Shown here: positions 1 to 9,089 of the stretch, one piece after another
Position numbering within the stretch: the stretch's first letter is position 1
Layout: each line of letters starts with the position of its first letter
Assembly (NCBI GenBank): GCA_964370825.1
Contig: CAYJKY010000005.1
Span: forward strand, 32,432-96,431
Reading direction: 5' to 3'
Length of the DNA stretch: 64,000 bases
Source of the DNA: CAYJBH01 sp964370825
GTDB lineage: Bacteria; Bacillota; Clostridia; Oscillospirales; Ruminococcaceae
Translations under genes and position numbers: made by a program
The notes under the pieces: generated by a model
Seen by the model: only the letters and a program-made list of their open reading frames with translations
What the model was told of the DNA's origin: nothing
Database searches by the model: none

Positions 1-54
1 CTTGTAGGATTGTTTAAGCGCCTTTTCCATAAAAGCTTTATCTCTTTCGGACAT
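1..54 (-). CDS. probable tadA, N-terminal fragment (runs off window)
   Basis: Only the first 18 codons are in the window, starting MSERDKAFMEKALKQSYK. An AGGGAG ribosome-binding sequence lies about eight bases upstream. The start resembles the N-terminal helix of tRNA-specific adenosine deaminase (TadA), which converts A34 to inosine in tRNA-Arg. The catalytic motifs would lie outside the window, so this is a weak call. The frame differs from the overlapping protease frame upstream. Confidence 0.4.
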   Translation of the reverse strand, partial: MSERDKAFMEKALKQSYK

Positions 55-584
55 TTTTTTCTCCCTGTATACAGTACAATCGCTGAGCATACGGCAAAGG
101 ATAGGTATAATACTATTGTTATTGTAAATGCTGTGTTGAGGTCGTTGTAATAGTTTATCAGGTAAACACAGTACGCGAATAGGTTGTTCACAAAATGCAG
201 AATAATAACAAACATGATTTTATTAAAAAGAAACATTGCAGATGACATAAACAGCGACATTATGAAAATTGCAGGCATCCCCACAGGATTTGAAAGATGT
301 AATATGGTGAAAAGTATCGATGTTATCGTTATGGCGGCTACCCCGCCAAACCTGAGCAATAGGTTTTGAATAATACCTCTAAAAATTAATTCTTCAATAA
401 TCGCAGGAAGCACACAGACGGTAACAAGACCTAAAACAATCGAACGACTCACATCTATTTCGGTGGTGGCATCTGCCGGCGTAACATTTATTAATAATAT
501 TGTCAAAATATTTGTTAACGGAATTAAAGCTAAAAAAAATCCGAAAAGGTAAATTATTAATCCGATTTCCTTTTTAACCGTCAT
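1..584 (-). CDS. CPBP family intramembrane metalloprotease (3' end beyond window)
   Basis: The frame is open from ATG at 584 to the window edge (about 194 codons) and is rich in hydrophobic segments. It carries the CPBP/Rce1-like (ABI) signature: a glutamate pair in PAIIEELIFRGI, a histidine in FTILHLSNP and a third motif, ILHFVNNL. These proteins are membrane-embedded proteases, often linked to peptide processing or immunity, but the substrate cannot be told here. The start overlaps the end of the sugar transferase by 11 bases and has a GAGGG ribosome-binding site, so it is probably co-transcribed with the polysaccharide genes. The frame does not stop before the probable tadA start, so the two genes overlap by at least 50 bases or the true start of the next gene lies further on. 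Confidence 0.75.
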   Translation of the reverse strand, partial: MTVKKEIGLIIYLFGFFLALIPLTNILTILLINVTPADATTEIDVSRSIVLGLVTVCVLPAIIEELIFRGIIQNLLLRFGGVAAITITSILFTILHLSNPVGMPAIFIMSLFMSSAMFLFNKIMFVIILHFVNNLFAYCVYLINYYNDLNTAFTITIVLYLSFAVCSAIVLYTGRKKCPKEIKLLWKRRLNNPT

Positions 585-1173
585 CACGATATCCCTCACT
601 GATACCGTGTGCTGTAAAAACACCGATTATGGTTTTAAATATTATCTTAACATCTAATACAAACCCGATATTGTCGGCATAGTATCCATCGAGTTTTGCC
701 TTGACATCTATCGGTAGCTCATCACGTCCGTTGACCTGAGCCCATCCGGTTAATCCGGGAACAAGTAGGTTAACATTATATTTATCCCTTTCCGCTATTA
801 GGTCGTATTGATTATAAAGTGCAGGTCTCGGCCCCACTACAGTCATCTCACCACGCAGAATGTTAAAAAGTTGCGGCAACTCGTCAAGGCTTGTCTTTCT
901 TAAAATCTTGCCGGTAAAGGTAATCATCTGCTCGGGATTTTTCAAAAGGTGTGTCGGAACATCCTTAGGAGTATCGCTGTACATTGTTCTGAACTTGGCA
1001 ATGTTAAAATACTTTTTGTTCTTCCCTACCCTCTTTTGAAAAAACAGTATCGGCCCTTTCGAGTTAAGTTTAATCGCAATTGAAACTATCACAAATACAG
1101 GTAGCAGTACAATCACGGCCACCGAACAGGTAACTATATCAAACAATCTTTTAAAAAATATCCGATAACTCAC
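574..1173 (-). CDS. Priming sugar-phosphate transferase (PglC/WcaJ-type)
   Basis: 199 residues, the size of small monotopic phosphoglycosyl transferases. It transfers a sugar-1-phosphate from a UDP-sugar to undecaprenyl phosphate and so starts repeat-unit synthesis at the inner face of the membrane. One hydrophobic N-terminal segment (about residues 10-33) precedes the family motifs: KRVGKN, KFRTM, the catalytic-type SLDELPQLFNILRGEM, VGPRP and LVPGLTGWAQVNGRD. It overlaps the upstream CapD-like gene by four bases (ATGA), so the two are translationally coupled. The CapD-like product is the natural source of its UDP-sugar. The exact sugar is not readable from sequence. Confidence 0.9.
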   Translation of the reverse strand: MSYRIFFKRLFDIVTCSVAVIVLLPVFVIVSIAIKLNSKGPILFFQKRVGKNKKYFNIAKFRTMYSDTPKDVPTHLLKNPEQMITFTGKILRKTSLDELPQLFNILRGEMTVVGPRPALYNQYDLIAERDKYNVNLLVPGLTGWAQVNGRDELPIDVKAKLDGYYADNIGFVLDVKIIFKTIIGVFTAHGISEGYRDDG

Positions 1174-3053
1174 CCCTGCATATCCTCCGGCAATATATTT
1201 TCGTCAGGATTATAGGTAGGGACCATCTCACACAGTAGCTGAATTGTCTCACCTCGTTGATTATGATTTGCATAATCTTTAAGTTTATCCAGCCCGGCAA
1301 GGAATGAGTCCTCATCTATTTTTATCTGTGTTCCGATAAAAATTTTCTTATTTGTGGTTCTTCGTACACCCTCTTCGTCCTGCAACAGTTCCTCATAAAG
1401 CTTTTCGCCCGGACGTAACCCGGTGAATTTTATCTGAATGTCTCTATACGGTATAAATCCTGACAGCTTAATTAGGTTCTCGGCAAGCTCTAATATCTTT
1501 ACCGGTTTGCCCATATCAAGCACAAATATCTCGCCGCCATCACCCATTGTAGAGGCAATCAAGACGAGCCTTACCGCCTCGGGAATGGTCATGAAATATC
1601 TGACAATGTCCGGGGTGGTCACGGTAACCGGTCCTCCCGCTGCGATCTGCTCCTTAAAAAGAGGTAAAACCGAACCATTCGAACCCAATACATTACCAAA
1701 CCTTACAGCAACAAATTTAGTTCTGCTTTTGGTGGAGAAAAACTGTACCACCATCTCACACATTCTTTTACTTGCACCCATGACATTTGTAGGATTAACC
1801 GCCTTGTCACTGGAAATTAAAACAAATCTCTTAGCACCATGCTCATCCGCCGCCTTTGCTACGTTGAATGTGCCTACAACATTGTTTTTTATCGCCTCCT
1901 CGGGCGCGGTTTCCATCAATGGTACATGCTTATGTGCCGCAGCATGAAACACTATTGCCGGCTTGTATCGCTCGAACAATGCATTTACCTTAACTACATC
2001 ACGAACCGAGGCAATCTGGGTATGCAGATTAAGCTCTTTTCCATAGCGACGTATCAACTCCTGCTCTATAGAATAGGCATTATTTTCGTAAATATCTACT
2101 ATAACAAGTAACGACGGGCCACAGGAGGCTATCTGCCTGCATAGCTCACTACCGATGGTTCCGCCACCTCCGGTAACCATTACAACATTATCGCGAATTA
2201 TTTGGTTGTCGGTTAACAGCTCTACCTCCTCGCGTCCGAGTAGATCTTCAACCTTTACATCTCGTATTCTCGATAGTATAGTATTTTCATCCTCCGACAT
2301 GAATTTTGCTATGTCCGGAACGGTTCGAAGATTGCAGTTTGTCTTGGTGCACACCGACATTATTTCACGTTTGCTTTCCTCACTGAGATGCGGCATTGCA
2401 TAGAGTATAGTCTCTATCTCACAGCGCTCAACCAACTCGGGAATGTCCTCAATTGTGCCAAGTATCTCGACACCCATTATTGATCGACCTTTACGTGTAG
2501 CGCTTATATCTACGGCGCATATTATGTTAATATCCTTATTCGGGTTTTTATTAAGTTCGTGTATAATTGATGATGCGACATCTCCAGTGCCGATTAGTAA
2601 AACTCTTCGTTGTACAACACTTTTACGACGCTTTAATCGTGTGTTTCGATACATCCTGTATGTCAATCTTGCGAACAATGTTAATACCGATGCGAACATT
2701 GCAGAGGTAACATATACGGATATAGGAATCCTACGCTCCTCATACATCGTCAATGTTATAACAATAAATATTATTACCGACATTGCCGAGGCAAGGCAAC
2801 ACCGAAAAAACTCAACGATCTCAGCATACCGCCAAAGGCTATCATACATGCCCATGGAGGTATAGATTATAGCATAACAGCTTACAAAGAAAAAGCAACT
2901 CGAGGCAAGTATACTAAAATAGTGCATTATATCGGTTTGTTCGGCTATTAAAGCCCATGTGGCAAGATAGGCAAAGGCTACGGCGAATACATCGAATATA
3001 AGCAAAATTTGCTTTCGATACCTTCTGATATTTTTTAATAAAGTATTGTTCAT
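1170..3053 (-). CDS. Membrane-bound CapD/FlaA1-type nucleoside-diphosphate-sugar 4,6-dehydratase
   Basis: 627 residues, normal for the long CapD/PglF class. Four N-terminal membrane segments (about residues 12-130) are followed by a first Rossmann-like part (VLLIGTGDVASS, near 150) and the catalytic short-chain dehydrogenase domain (VTGGGGTIGSELC near 292, FHAAAHKHVPLME, SSDKAVNPTNVMGASKR). The usual YxxxK motif is MxxxK, as in inverting and retaining UDP-GlcNAc 4,6-dehydratases of this class. It likely makes UDP-4-keto-6-deoxy-HexNAc at the membrane for the downstream priming transferase. No aminotransferase or acetyltransferase for a bacillosamine-type sugar lies beside it, so the final sugar is unknown. 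Confidence 0.88.
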   Translation of the reverse strand: MNNTLLKNIRRYRKQILLIFDVFAVAFAYLATWALIAEQTDIMHYFSILASSCFFFVSCYAIIYTSMGMYDSLWRYAEIVEFFRCCLASAMSVIIFIVITLTMYEERRIPISVYVTSAMFASVLTLFARLTYRMYRNTRLKRRKSVVQRRVLLIGTGDVASSIIHELNKNPNKDINIICAVDISATRKGRSIMGVEILGTIEDIPELVERCEIETILYAMPHLSEESKREIMSVCTKTNCNLRTVPDIAKFMSEDENTILSRIRDVKVEDLLGREEVELLTDNQIIRDNVVMVTGGGGTIGSELCRQIASCGPSLLVIVDIYENNAYSIEQELIRRYGKELNLHTQIASVRDVVKVNALFERYKPAIVFHAAAHKHVPLMETAPEEAIKNNVVGTFNVAKAADEHGAKRFVLISSDKAVNPTNVMGASKRMCEMVVQFFSTKSRTKFVAVRFGNVLGSNGSVLPLFKEQIAAGGPVTVTTPDIVRYFMTIPEAVRLVLIASTMGDGGEIFVLDMGKPVKILELAENLIKLSGFIPYRDIQIKFTGLRPGEKLYEELLQDEEGVRRTTNKKIFIGTQIKIDEDSFLAGLDKLKDYANHNQRGETIQLLCEMVPTYNPDENILPEDMQG

Positions 3054-3077
3054 CTATTCACACCAACATATACTAAC

Positions 3078-4190
3078 TCACACTAACTCGTTAAGCACCG
3101 GACTTATAAACTTGGCAATTCCCTGTTCTCTTACATGAATATGGTCATAAAAATCCTCGTTTACACAGTTGACCTCGGCAGGATTGTACGAACCGAAAAC
3201 AGGTATATCATATTTTCTGCCTATTCTGTTTATATAGTCTTCAACCTCAAACATTCCCGGCCTTATATCTTTGAGTTGTTCCTCATAGTCATAAACTATG
3301 GGGTGATATGGAGTCATCATAAATATTAAATTTGTGTCGGTAGTGAGGACATACTCGATAAAGGTTTCAAACCTTTCTTTACCTTCCCAATCCATCTCAC
3401 CAAATGCATGAACCTTAGAGGATTCAATGTGTGCTAAAGTAAGTGCATCAAAGTCAATCTCTTCCTGAGTTCTGTTGCGATATTCTTCTGTGTAAACAAT
3501 GGTTCCGTCATGTTTTTTAATCTCGGTTGAAGAGTTGGAAAGATCACCGGTCAAAAGTGTGGGCTTTTCCTCCAGATCACTATCCTTGAGATAATAATTT
3601 AGTGCACCTTGAAAATAGGTTACCGAGTAGAGAGCCTGATAAAGTTCGGTGTTATCAGGTGGAACATAGCTACTTGGCAAGTCAAGGGCAACCGACAGGT
3701 ATTCCTGATATAATTCCTGATCTGAACGATAGTCGTTATACTCCTCAAGTGTGTAGAAAACCCACGGATCAAGCACAATTATCATGTTGTCCGGGACCTT
3801 GTCCTCCTTGACCATAGTGTAGAAAATATTACAGTAATCGATAAAGGTTGCAGAAACCATTCCGTAGTTAAAAAAAGGCTCGTTTTCAATTAAATCTTCT
3901 CCCAGCTGCAGACCTCTGGAGGATCCGATAACCGCAACCGACATCGGATCGGGTGAATTTTCAATGTGCAAGGTATTAATCTGTCGCTCGTCCAGCTTTT
4001 CATACCCGGCAACCGAATATCCGTCAAGTAGTGAAAGTGCTATTTCAAGCTCGAATTTATCTCCATGAAAAAGAGCCGAAGGGTCTACGGTGTAGCTGAA
4101 CCACACCATCAAAATCGGTATCGGGAAAAACAATACCGCCTTTAAAACCATTATTATCATCATGGGGATAGACTTAAGATATGCTTTCAT
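3078..4190 (-). CDS. SGNH-like periplasm-facing protein paired with MBOAT acyltransferase
   Basis: 370 residues with one N-terminal membrane anchor (about residues 10-32) and a soluble exported domain. A GSSRG motif near residue 90 and a DHIHV motif near the C-terminus fit the nucleophile serine and the DxxH catalytic pair of SGNH hydrolase-like proteins such as AlgX, AlgJ and DltD. It follows the MBOAT gene by about 28 bases. Such pairs commonly O-acylate exported polysaccharides, with the MBOAT passing the acyl group across the membrane and the SGNH partner placing or removing it. The polymer is inferred from the neighbouring genes. Overall similarity to any named family is low. Confidence 0.65.
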   Translation of the reverse strand: MKAYLKSIPMMIIMVLKAVLFFPIPILMVWFSYTVDPSALFHGDKFELEIALSLLDGYSVAGYEKLDERQINTLHIENSPDPMSVAVIGSSRGLQLGEDLIENEPFFNYGMVSATFIDYCNIFYTMVKEDKVPDNMIIVLDPWVFYTLEEYNDYRSDQELYQEYLSVALDLPSSYVPPDNTELYQALYSVTYFQGALNYYLKDSDLEEKPTLLTGDLSNSSTEIKKHDGTIVYTEEYRNRTQEEIDFDALTLAHIESSKVHAFGEMDWEGKERFETFIEYVLTTDTNLIFMMTPYHPIVYDYEEQLKDIRPGMFEVEDYINRIGRKYDIPVFGSYNPAEVNCVNEDFYDHIHVREQGIAKFISPVLNELV

Positions 4191-4218
4191 TTAATGGATT
4201 GCCCTCCTCTCGTATTAT

Positions 4219-5688
4219 TTAAAATGCAAAGTAGATGAACGGCGACTCACCGAATTCCCCAAAGATAAGAATTGTGAGCAAGCAAACGTAGTAAAACGGC
4301 CAACGTATTATAAATGGAGCCCTGCTGACCCTCACGCTGAAAGGAACCGAACCGGATATTCTTTCAAAAAGAAGGACTGCGCCTGCCGTAGCCGCAACTC
4401 CGGCGGCAATATAGTCGAAGAAATTAAGGGAAAGAAGCGCTCCCTTCATCAACTCGGTATCATTAACATGTTCAACAAACCCGTTAAACATATTGCCGAT
4501 GACATAAAATGCAGTTTCTATGTTGGGAGACACAAAAAAAACATAGGATATCATAACCATTGGAAATACAATTGCCCATTTTAATATCGGAATAATAAAA
4601 AAACGCGGAGAAATCTTTGTTATTCGATAAAAACCATCCCGTATCGGTTTCGTAAGCCTCTCGATTATCTGGTATATTCCGTGCAAAAATCCCCAAAGAA
4701 TAAAGGTGAAGTTTGCACCGTGCCATACACCGGACACCACAAAGGTAATTAAAAGGTTGAGATAATTTCTGAGTTTACCCTTTCTGTTTCCACCGAGCGG
4801 AATGTATAGATAATCCTTAAACCAGGTGGAGAGTGAGATATGCCACCGACTCCAAAAATCTCTAAAGGATATAGCAAAATATGGGTTGTTAAAGTTTTGC
4901 ATCAGATCAAATCCGAGAACCTTCGCTGCACCTATAGCTATGTCGGAATACCCAGAAAAATCAAAATATATCTGTATCGTAAACATAAATGCGGCGATAA
5001 GCAGTGAAAACCCCTCAAACTCCTGCGGGGATGCAAATACAATCCTTACGACCTGACCGAGACCATCGGCAACCACCACCTTTTTAACAAAGCCGACGAG
5101 CATTTGGGAAAGACCTGTACGCACCCTTTTGTAATCGAAATTATTGTACACCTTAAACTGTGGCAATAAGTTTTTAGCCCTTTCGATGGGACCGGCAACA
5201 AGTTGGGGGAAAAAACTTACAAACAATGCGTAATCGATGAAGCTACGCTCATGTTCAAGGTCTTTGCGGTATACATCGATGGAATATCCAAGCGCCTGAA
5301 ATGTGTAGAAGCTTATTCCGACAGGTAATAACAGTGAAAACTCAGGTATGGCATAGCTCAATCCCCATAATTCGAAAAGATCACCAATACTTTCGTTAAA
5401 AAAGTTGTAGTATTTAAAAAGAAAGAGAATAATTAGGTTGACCGAAAGGTTAATGCCAAGCGCAATTTTGCGATACAACGGAGTTTTACCTTTTTCAATC
5501 AAAAAGGCTGTAAGGTAGGTGGATATTGTTGAAAAAAATATTAACAAGGCATAGCCGGCATTCCACTGCATATAAAAGTAGTAGCTTGCCATAAGTAACC
5601 AAAGATTCTTCGCCTTGCCCGGAACAATAAAGTAGAGCAGACAAACAACCGGAAAAAATATCAGAAAGGTTGTACTGTTAAAATTCAT
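4219..5688 (-). CDS. MBOAT O-acyltransferase (AlgI/DltB-like)
   Basis: 489 residues with about ten or more membrane helices. The active-site histidine is in SGVWHGANFTFILWGFLHG, and the region with FRDFWSRWHISLSTWFKDY is typical of AlgI-type MBOAT proteins. The start at 5688 (MNFNSTTFLIFFPVV) matches the usual MBOAT N-terminus. An in-frame ATG at 5715 would add nine residues unlike the family and lengthen the overlap with the upstream gene from 11 to 38 bases. The protein likely transfers an acyl group, commonly acetyl, through the membrane for modification of the polysaccharide, working with the SGNH-like protein encoded next. Confidence 0.9.
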   Translation of the reverse strand: MNFNSTTFLIFFPVVCLLYFIVPGKAKNLWLLMASYYFYMQWNAGYALLIFFSTISTYLTAFLIEKGKTPLYRKIALGINLSVNLIILFLFKYYNFFNESIGDLFELWGLSYAIPEFSLLLPVGISFYTFQALGYSIDVYRKDLEHERSFIDYALFVSFFPQLVAGPIERAKNLLPQFKVYNNFDYKRVRTGLSQMLVGFVKKVVVADGLGQVVRIVFASPQEFEGFSLLIAAFMFTIQIYFDFSGYSDIAIGAAKVLGFDLMQNFNNPYFAISFRDFWSRWHISLSTWFKDYLYIPLGGNRKGKLRNYLNLLITFVVSGVWHGANFTFILWGFLHGIYQIIERLTKPIRDGFYRITKISPRFFIIPILKWAIVFPMVMISYVFFVSPNIETAFYVIGNMFNGFVEHVNDTELMKGALLSLNFFDYIAAGVAATAGAVLLFERISGSVPFSVRVSRAPFIIRWPFYYVCLLTILIFGEFGESPFIYFAF

Positions 5689-6049
5689 TTTTGTCGCATT
5701 TTCCTTCCAACTCACGTATACGCTTTTCGAGCAATGCCGTTGTCTGATTCAGCTTGGTAATTCTAATGTTAAATCCGGATACAATCGATGTAAGTGCAAG
5801 TGTATTAAAAATCAAAAATATAAATACAAGCAGGAATACAAAGTTAACCGGGTCTATAACTCTAAAAATATCTCCTAATACTAGTACTGTATATGGTGCA
5901 AGGGTGAAAATTAAAAGTGCAAGACCCGACAAAAGCCAAATAATTGCATATTTAACCGCGAGTTTCCCCTTTTTTAAAGCATAAAAAATGATAACAATAT
6001 AAAGCAGCACACCTGCCGTTAATGCAACCTGTAGAGTGAATTCCTGCAT
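5678..6049 (-). CDS. DUF2304 membrane protein, partner of GT2 transferase
   Basis: 123 residues with three membrane helices (about 8-25, 32-51 and 68-91) and a short charged C-terminal coiled coil (about 95-117, KRIRELEGK). This is the layout of DUF2304 proteins, which are usually found next to DPM1-like family 2 glycosyltransferases, as here (17 bases downstream of one). The role is probably to anchor or assist that transferase at the membrane; no enzymatic motif is visible. The 3' end overlaps the MBOAT start by 11 bases. Confidence 0.8.
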   Translation of the reverse strand: MQEFTLQVALTAGVLLYIVIIFYALKKGKLAVKYAIIWLLSGLALLIFTLAPYTVLVLGDIFRVIDPVNFVFLLVFIFLIFNTLALTSIVSGFNIRITKLNQTTALLEKRIRELEGKCDKNEF

Positions 6050-6065
6050 AAGCTATATCCTTTCC

Positions 6066-6755
6066 TTAATATTTTAACCAGCCTACAATAAGAGACAATA
6101 TAACCTTAACCATAAAATACGGGGATTTAAGCGCATTAATACTTGATATTCCGGCAAAGCGTTCCTCCATTACCACCGGGACTTCAACAACGGTAAAGCC
6201 GCTTTTTACAGCCGATAATATCGCCTCCGGCTCCGGGAAATCCTGAGCATATTCCTTAGAATAAAATTCGATTAAATTTTTGCCACATGCCCTAAAACCA
6301 CTGGTAACATCCTTTACCCTTTTTCCGGTGAGGATGCGTATAACTGTGCTTATTATTCCAATTCCGAGCCGCCGGAGTTTTGAAGATTGAAAACCTTCCC
6401 TCTTTATAAATCTGCTTCCTATACACATATCTGCCCTACCTGAACGTATAGGTTCTAAAACGGTTTCAAGGTATTCCGGATTATGCTGACCGTCTCCATC
6501 CATCTGAACAGCTATATCGTATCCCCTCTCTACCGCATATTGATAGCCACACTGAACTGTGCCACCAATACCGAGATTGAATGGGAAACTGAGAAAATTA
6601 AGGTTGTTATCACGGCAAATCTGTTCACTACTATCGGTCGAACAATCGTTTATGACAACATAGTCAACATCAGGGTTGGAGGATTTAAGATTTCTTATAA
6701 CCTTTACAATATTATCCTGTTCGTTAAAACATGGTATTATAACCAATACTTTCAC
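6066..6755 (-). CDS. Family 2 glycosyltransferase (polyprenyl-phosphate sugar synthase type)
   Basis: 229 residues, a compact GT-A fold of the DPM1 type. The N-terminus VLVIIPCFNEQDNI is the nucleotide-binding strand-turn, VQMDGDGQHNPE holds the metal-binding acidic cluster, and IGSRFIKREG follows. The C-terminus is hydrophobic and may touch the membrane. These enzymes move a sugar from a nucleotide donor to a polyprenyl phosphate or growing glycan. The start lies directly after the GT4 stop, and the DUF2304 gene follows, so the three are surely one transcript. Donor and acceptor cannot be read. Confidence 0.9.
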   Translation of the reverse strand: MKVLVIIPCFNEQDNIVKVIRNLKSSNPDVDYVVINDCSTDSSEQICRDNNLNFLSFPFNLGIGGTVQCGYQYAVERGYDIAVQMDGDGQHNPEYLETVLEPIRSGRADMCIGSRFIKREGFQSSKLRRLGIGIISTVIRILTGKRVKDVTSGFRACGKNLIEFYSKEYAQDFPEPEAILSAVKSGFTVVEVPVVMEERFAGISSINALKSPYFMVKVILSLIVGWLKY

Positions 6756-6756
6756 A

Positions 6757-7974
6757 CTAACTCTCCATTACATGATTTATAAACTTAGGCAACACGGTTT
6801 TTCTGCTTAGATTTTTCTGATAATAATTTTTAGCATTTATTGATAATCGATGTAGTTCGGAAATGTCACATCTCTTCAATTTCAGAAGATTTTGAAAAAG
6901 AAGTTGTGGGTTGCTAGGAGGGCTACAATAGCCGCAATCTGCTTCTCTAACCGTTTCGGCACCCGCACCGGAAAGGCTACACAAAACCGGTCTGCACATT
7001 GCCATACAGGAAGAAAGCTTTGCCGGAACCGTTAGGTCTAAAAGGTCGGTATCTATTAACGAAACAAAGAGTGCGTCCGCATCCTTTGCAGCGGATGTAA
7101 CTTCCGATTGTGACACTCTACCAAAGAAATCAAAGTATCCTTCTAACTTTTCCCCTTTAACAGCCTCTACAAAATCAAAATGACTCATGCCGTCGCCATA
7201 CATAGAGAATTTGACATCCTTAACGCCATTCTCTTTACATAACCTTGCAACGTCAATGAGTATATCAAGACCCTGTGCAGGGCTGAAATTGCCGGCAAAC
7301 ATAACATTAAACAGCTTGCTTTTTTGTGCTTTAGGCTCTGTATTGTCGCCATAGATATCCTCACAGTACTGTGGGAAAACCGCAATATCCTTTTTACCGG
7401 TCACTTCGGCAAGCCTATTTCTCATCCCGTTTGAAAGAGCCATAAGATTTCCACCGTGTCGATAGTGCCAATTCGACACATTTTTTGCAAGAGTACGCAA
7501 AAAGGTGTTTTTTACCGGCAGTACCGAGTATAGATTTTCCGGCCACAAATCCAGAACATAGGTGTAAAGTGAAATATTTTTCAGCTTAGAAAACAAAATT
7601 GCCGGAAATATCATTAAAACGGGCGATGTCTCATAACTTAATATTCTATCATATCGTTTTCCAAGCAGACCCAGCAGGCTAAATGATGCAAAAAATGGGT
7701 AGGACAGATAGTTTAAAAGTATACCAAGCGAGGTTTTCCCACGGGGGATTTCTAAAGTACGGTATATTTTTACTCCATCCTTAATTTCTCTTCTTTTTTT
7801 TGCTATGCCATATCCGTCATAGTATTTTCCGAGTGGATAGTTTGGTATTCCGCATAACACCTCAACCTCCACGCCGCTATCGATAAAGCCGGCAACAATA
7901 TCGTTGATACGAAACTCCTCCGGCCAGTAGTGCTGGCATATAACCAGCAGTCGTTTTACCTCGGTTTGCGCCAT
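6757..7974 (-). CDS. Family 4 glycosyltransferase (WbuB-like, candidate L-FucNAc transferase)
   Basis: 405 residues with a GT-B fold. The N-terminal domain starts RLLVICQHYWPEEFRINDI, as in WbuB-type transferases. The C-terminal donor domain carries VMFAGNFSPAQGLD, FDFFGRVSQSE and a late acidic region. In E. coli O-antigen loci a WbuB-type transferase accompanies the UDP-L-FucNAc synthesis genes. Here it directly follows capG with a 19-base overlap, so transfer of L-FucNAc is a reasonable inference, though not proven by sequence. Confidence 0.85.
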   Translation of the reverse strand: MAQTEVKRLLVICQHYWPEEFRINDIVAGFIDSGVEVEVLCGIPNYPLGKYYDGYGIAKKRREIKDGVKIYRTLEIPRGKTSLGILLNYLSYPFFASFSLLGLLGKRYDRILSYETSPVLMIFPAILFSKLKNISLYTYVLDLWPENLYSVLPVKNTFLRTLAKNVSNWHYRHGGNLMALSNGMRNRLAEVTGKKDIAVFPQYCEDIYGDNTEPKAQKSKLFNVMFAGNFSPAQGLDILIDVARLCKENGVKDVKFSMYGDGMSHFDFVEAVKGEKLEGYFDFFGRVSQSEVTSAAKDADALFVSLIDTDLLDLTVPAKLSSCMAMCRPVLCSLSGAGAETVREADCGYCSPPSNPQLLFQNLLKLKRCDISELHRLSINAKNYYQKNLSRKTVLPKFINHVMES

Positions 7975-9086
7975 ACAAACTCGTTGACTATTTTTGTATA
8001 ACTTTCAATGATTTTGACCACCTTTACGGAAACATTTTCGTCCATGTAGTCCGGGGCAACCACAACCGGCTCGTTATTTCTTTTCATTGCTATAGCGAGA
8101 TTTACAGCCGACAAAACATCATCAGAGTTGGCACCACCGATAACAACTGTACCTTTATCTAAAACCTCCGGACGCTCGGTAGAGTTTCGAAGGGAAACGC
8201 CGCAAAAATCGAGTATTGCTGACTCCTCTGGAAGTGTGCCGGAATCAGAAAGAACACAAAGTGCAGACTTTTGCAACCTATTGTAATCGAAAAAACCAAA
8301 GGGTGGTAGATTTTTGACAAGAGGATTAAACTTAAATCCGGATGCATCAAGCTTTTTTTGACTACGCGGATGAGTAGAATAAATTATTGGTAGCCCATAC
8401 TCCTCTGCCAAAACATTTAAACTCTGCATCAAGGAAACAAATTTATGTTCGATATCTAAATTTTCCTCACGGTGTGCGGAAACAAGAAAATATTTCCCCT
8501 CCTCTAAGCCGAGTTCATTCACTGCATTACTTGCGTCAATCTTATCACGGTATCGCTCCAAAACCTCTCTCATCGGAGAGCCGGTAACAAAAATTCTGTT
8601 CTTGGCAACTCCCTCAGATAATAGATATCTTCTCGAATGTTCGGTATATGGTAGGTTCACATCTGCAATATGATCAACAATTCTTCGGTTGATTTCCTCG
8701 GGAAGGTTTTCGTCAAAACAACGATTACCTGCCTCCATGTGAAACACCGGTATTTTTAAGCGTTTTGCCGATATTGCACAAAGACAGGAGTTTGTGTCAC
8801 CAAGTATTAACAATGCATCCGGCATCTGCTCCTTTAAAAGTTTATAGCTCTTGCTTATGATGTTACCTATCGTTTCACCCAAATCAGCACCGACACTCTC
8901 AAGAAAATAATCAGGCTGTCTGAGCTCAAGCTCCTCAAAAAAGATGCCGTTCAAGGTGTAATCATAGTTTTGACCGGTATGGACAAGCAGGTGATCAAAG
9001 TATAAATCACAACGTTTAATGACCTCGGCAAGGCGTATTATTTCAGGTCTCGTGCCGACAACCGTCATAAGTTTTAGTTTTTTCAT
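7956..9086 (-). CDS. capG: UDP-HexNAc 2-epimerase, last step of UDP-L-FucNAc synthesis
   Basis: 376 residues, the usual length of WecB/CapG enzymes. Family motifs are TVVGTRPEIIRLAEVI, HTGQNYD, GDTNSCLC, HMEAGNRCFDENLPEEINR and LSDSGTLPEE. WecB itself epimerises UDP-GlcNAc to UDP-ManNAc. The position as third gene after capE and capF points to the CapG/FnlC role, epimerising the UDP-L-PneuNAc intermediate at C2 to UDP-L-FucNAc. The gene follows capF with a three-base gap. Confidence 0.88.
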   Translation of the reverse strand: MKKLKLMTVVGTRPEIIRLAEVIKRCDLYFDHLLVHTGQNYDYTLNGIFFEELELRQPDYFLESVGADLGETIGNIISKSYKLLKEQMPDALLILGDTNSCLCAISAKRLKIPVFHMEAGNRCFDENLPEEINRRIVDHIADVNLPYTEHSRRYLLSEGVAKNRIFVTGSPMREVLERYRDKIDASNAVNELGLEEGKYFLVSAHREENLDIEHKFVSLMQSLNVLAEEYGLPIIYSTHPRSQKKLDASGFKFNPLVKNLPPFGFFDYNRLQKSALCVLSDSGTLPEESAILDFCGVSLRNSTERPEVLDKGTVVIGGANSDDVLSAVNLAIAMKRNNEPVVVAPDYMDENVSVKVVKIIESYTKIVNEFVWRKPR

Positions 9087-9089
9087 CCT

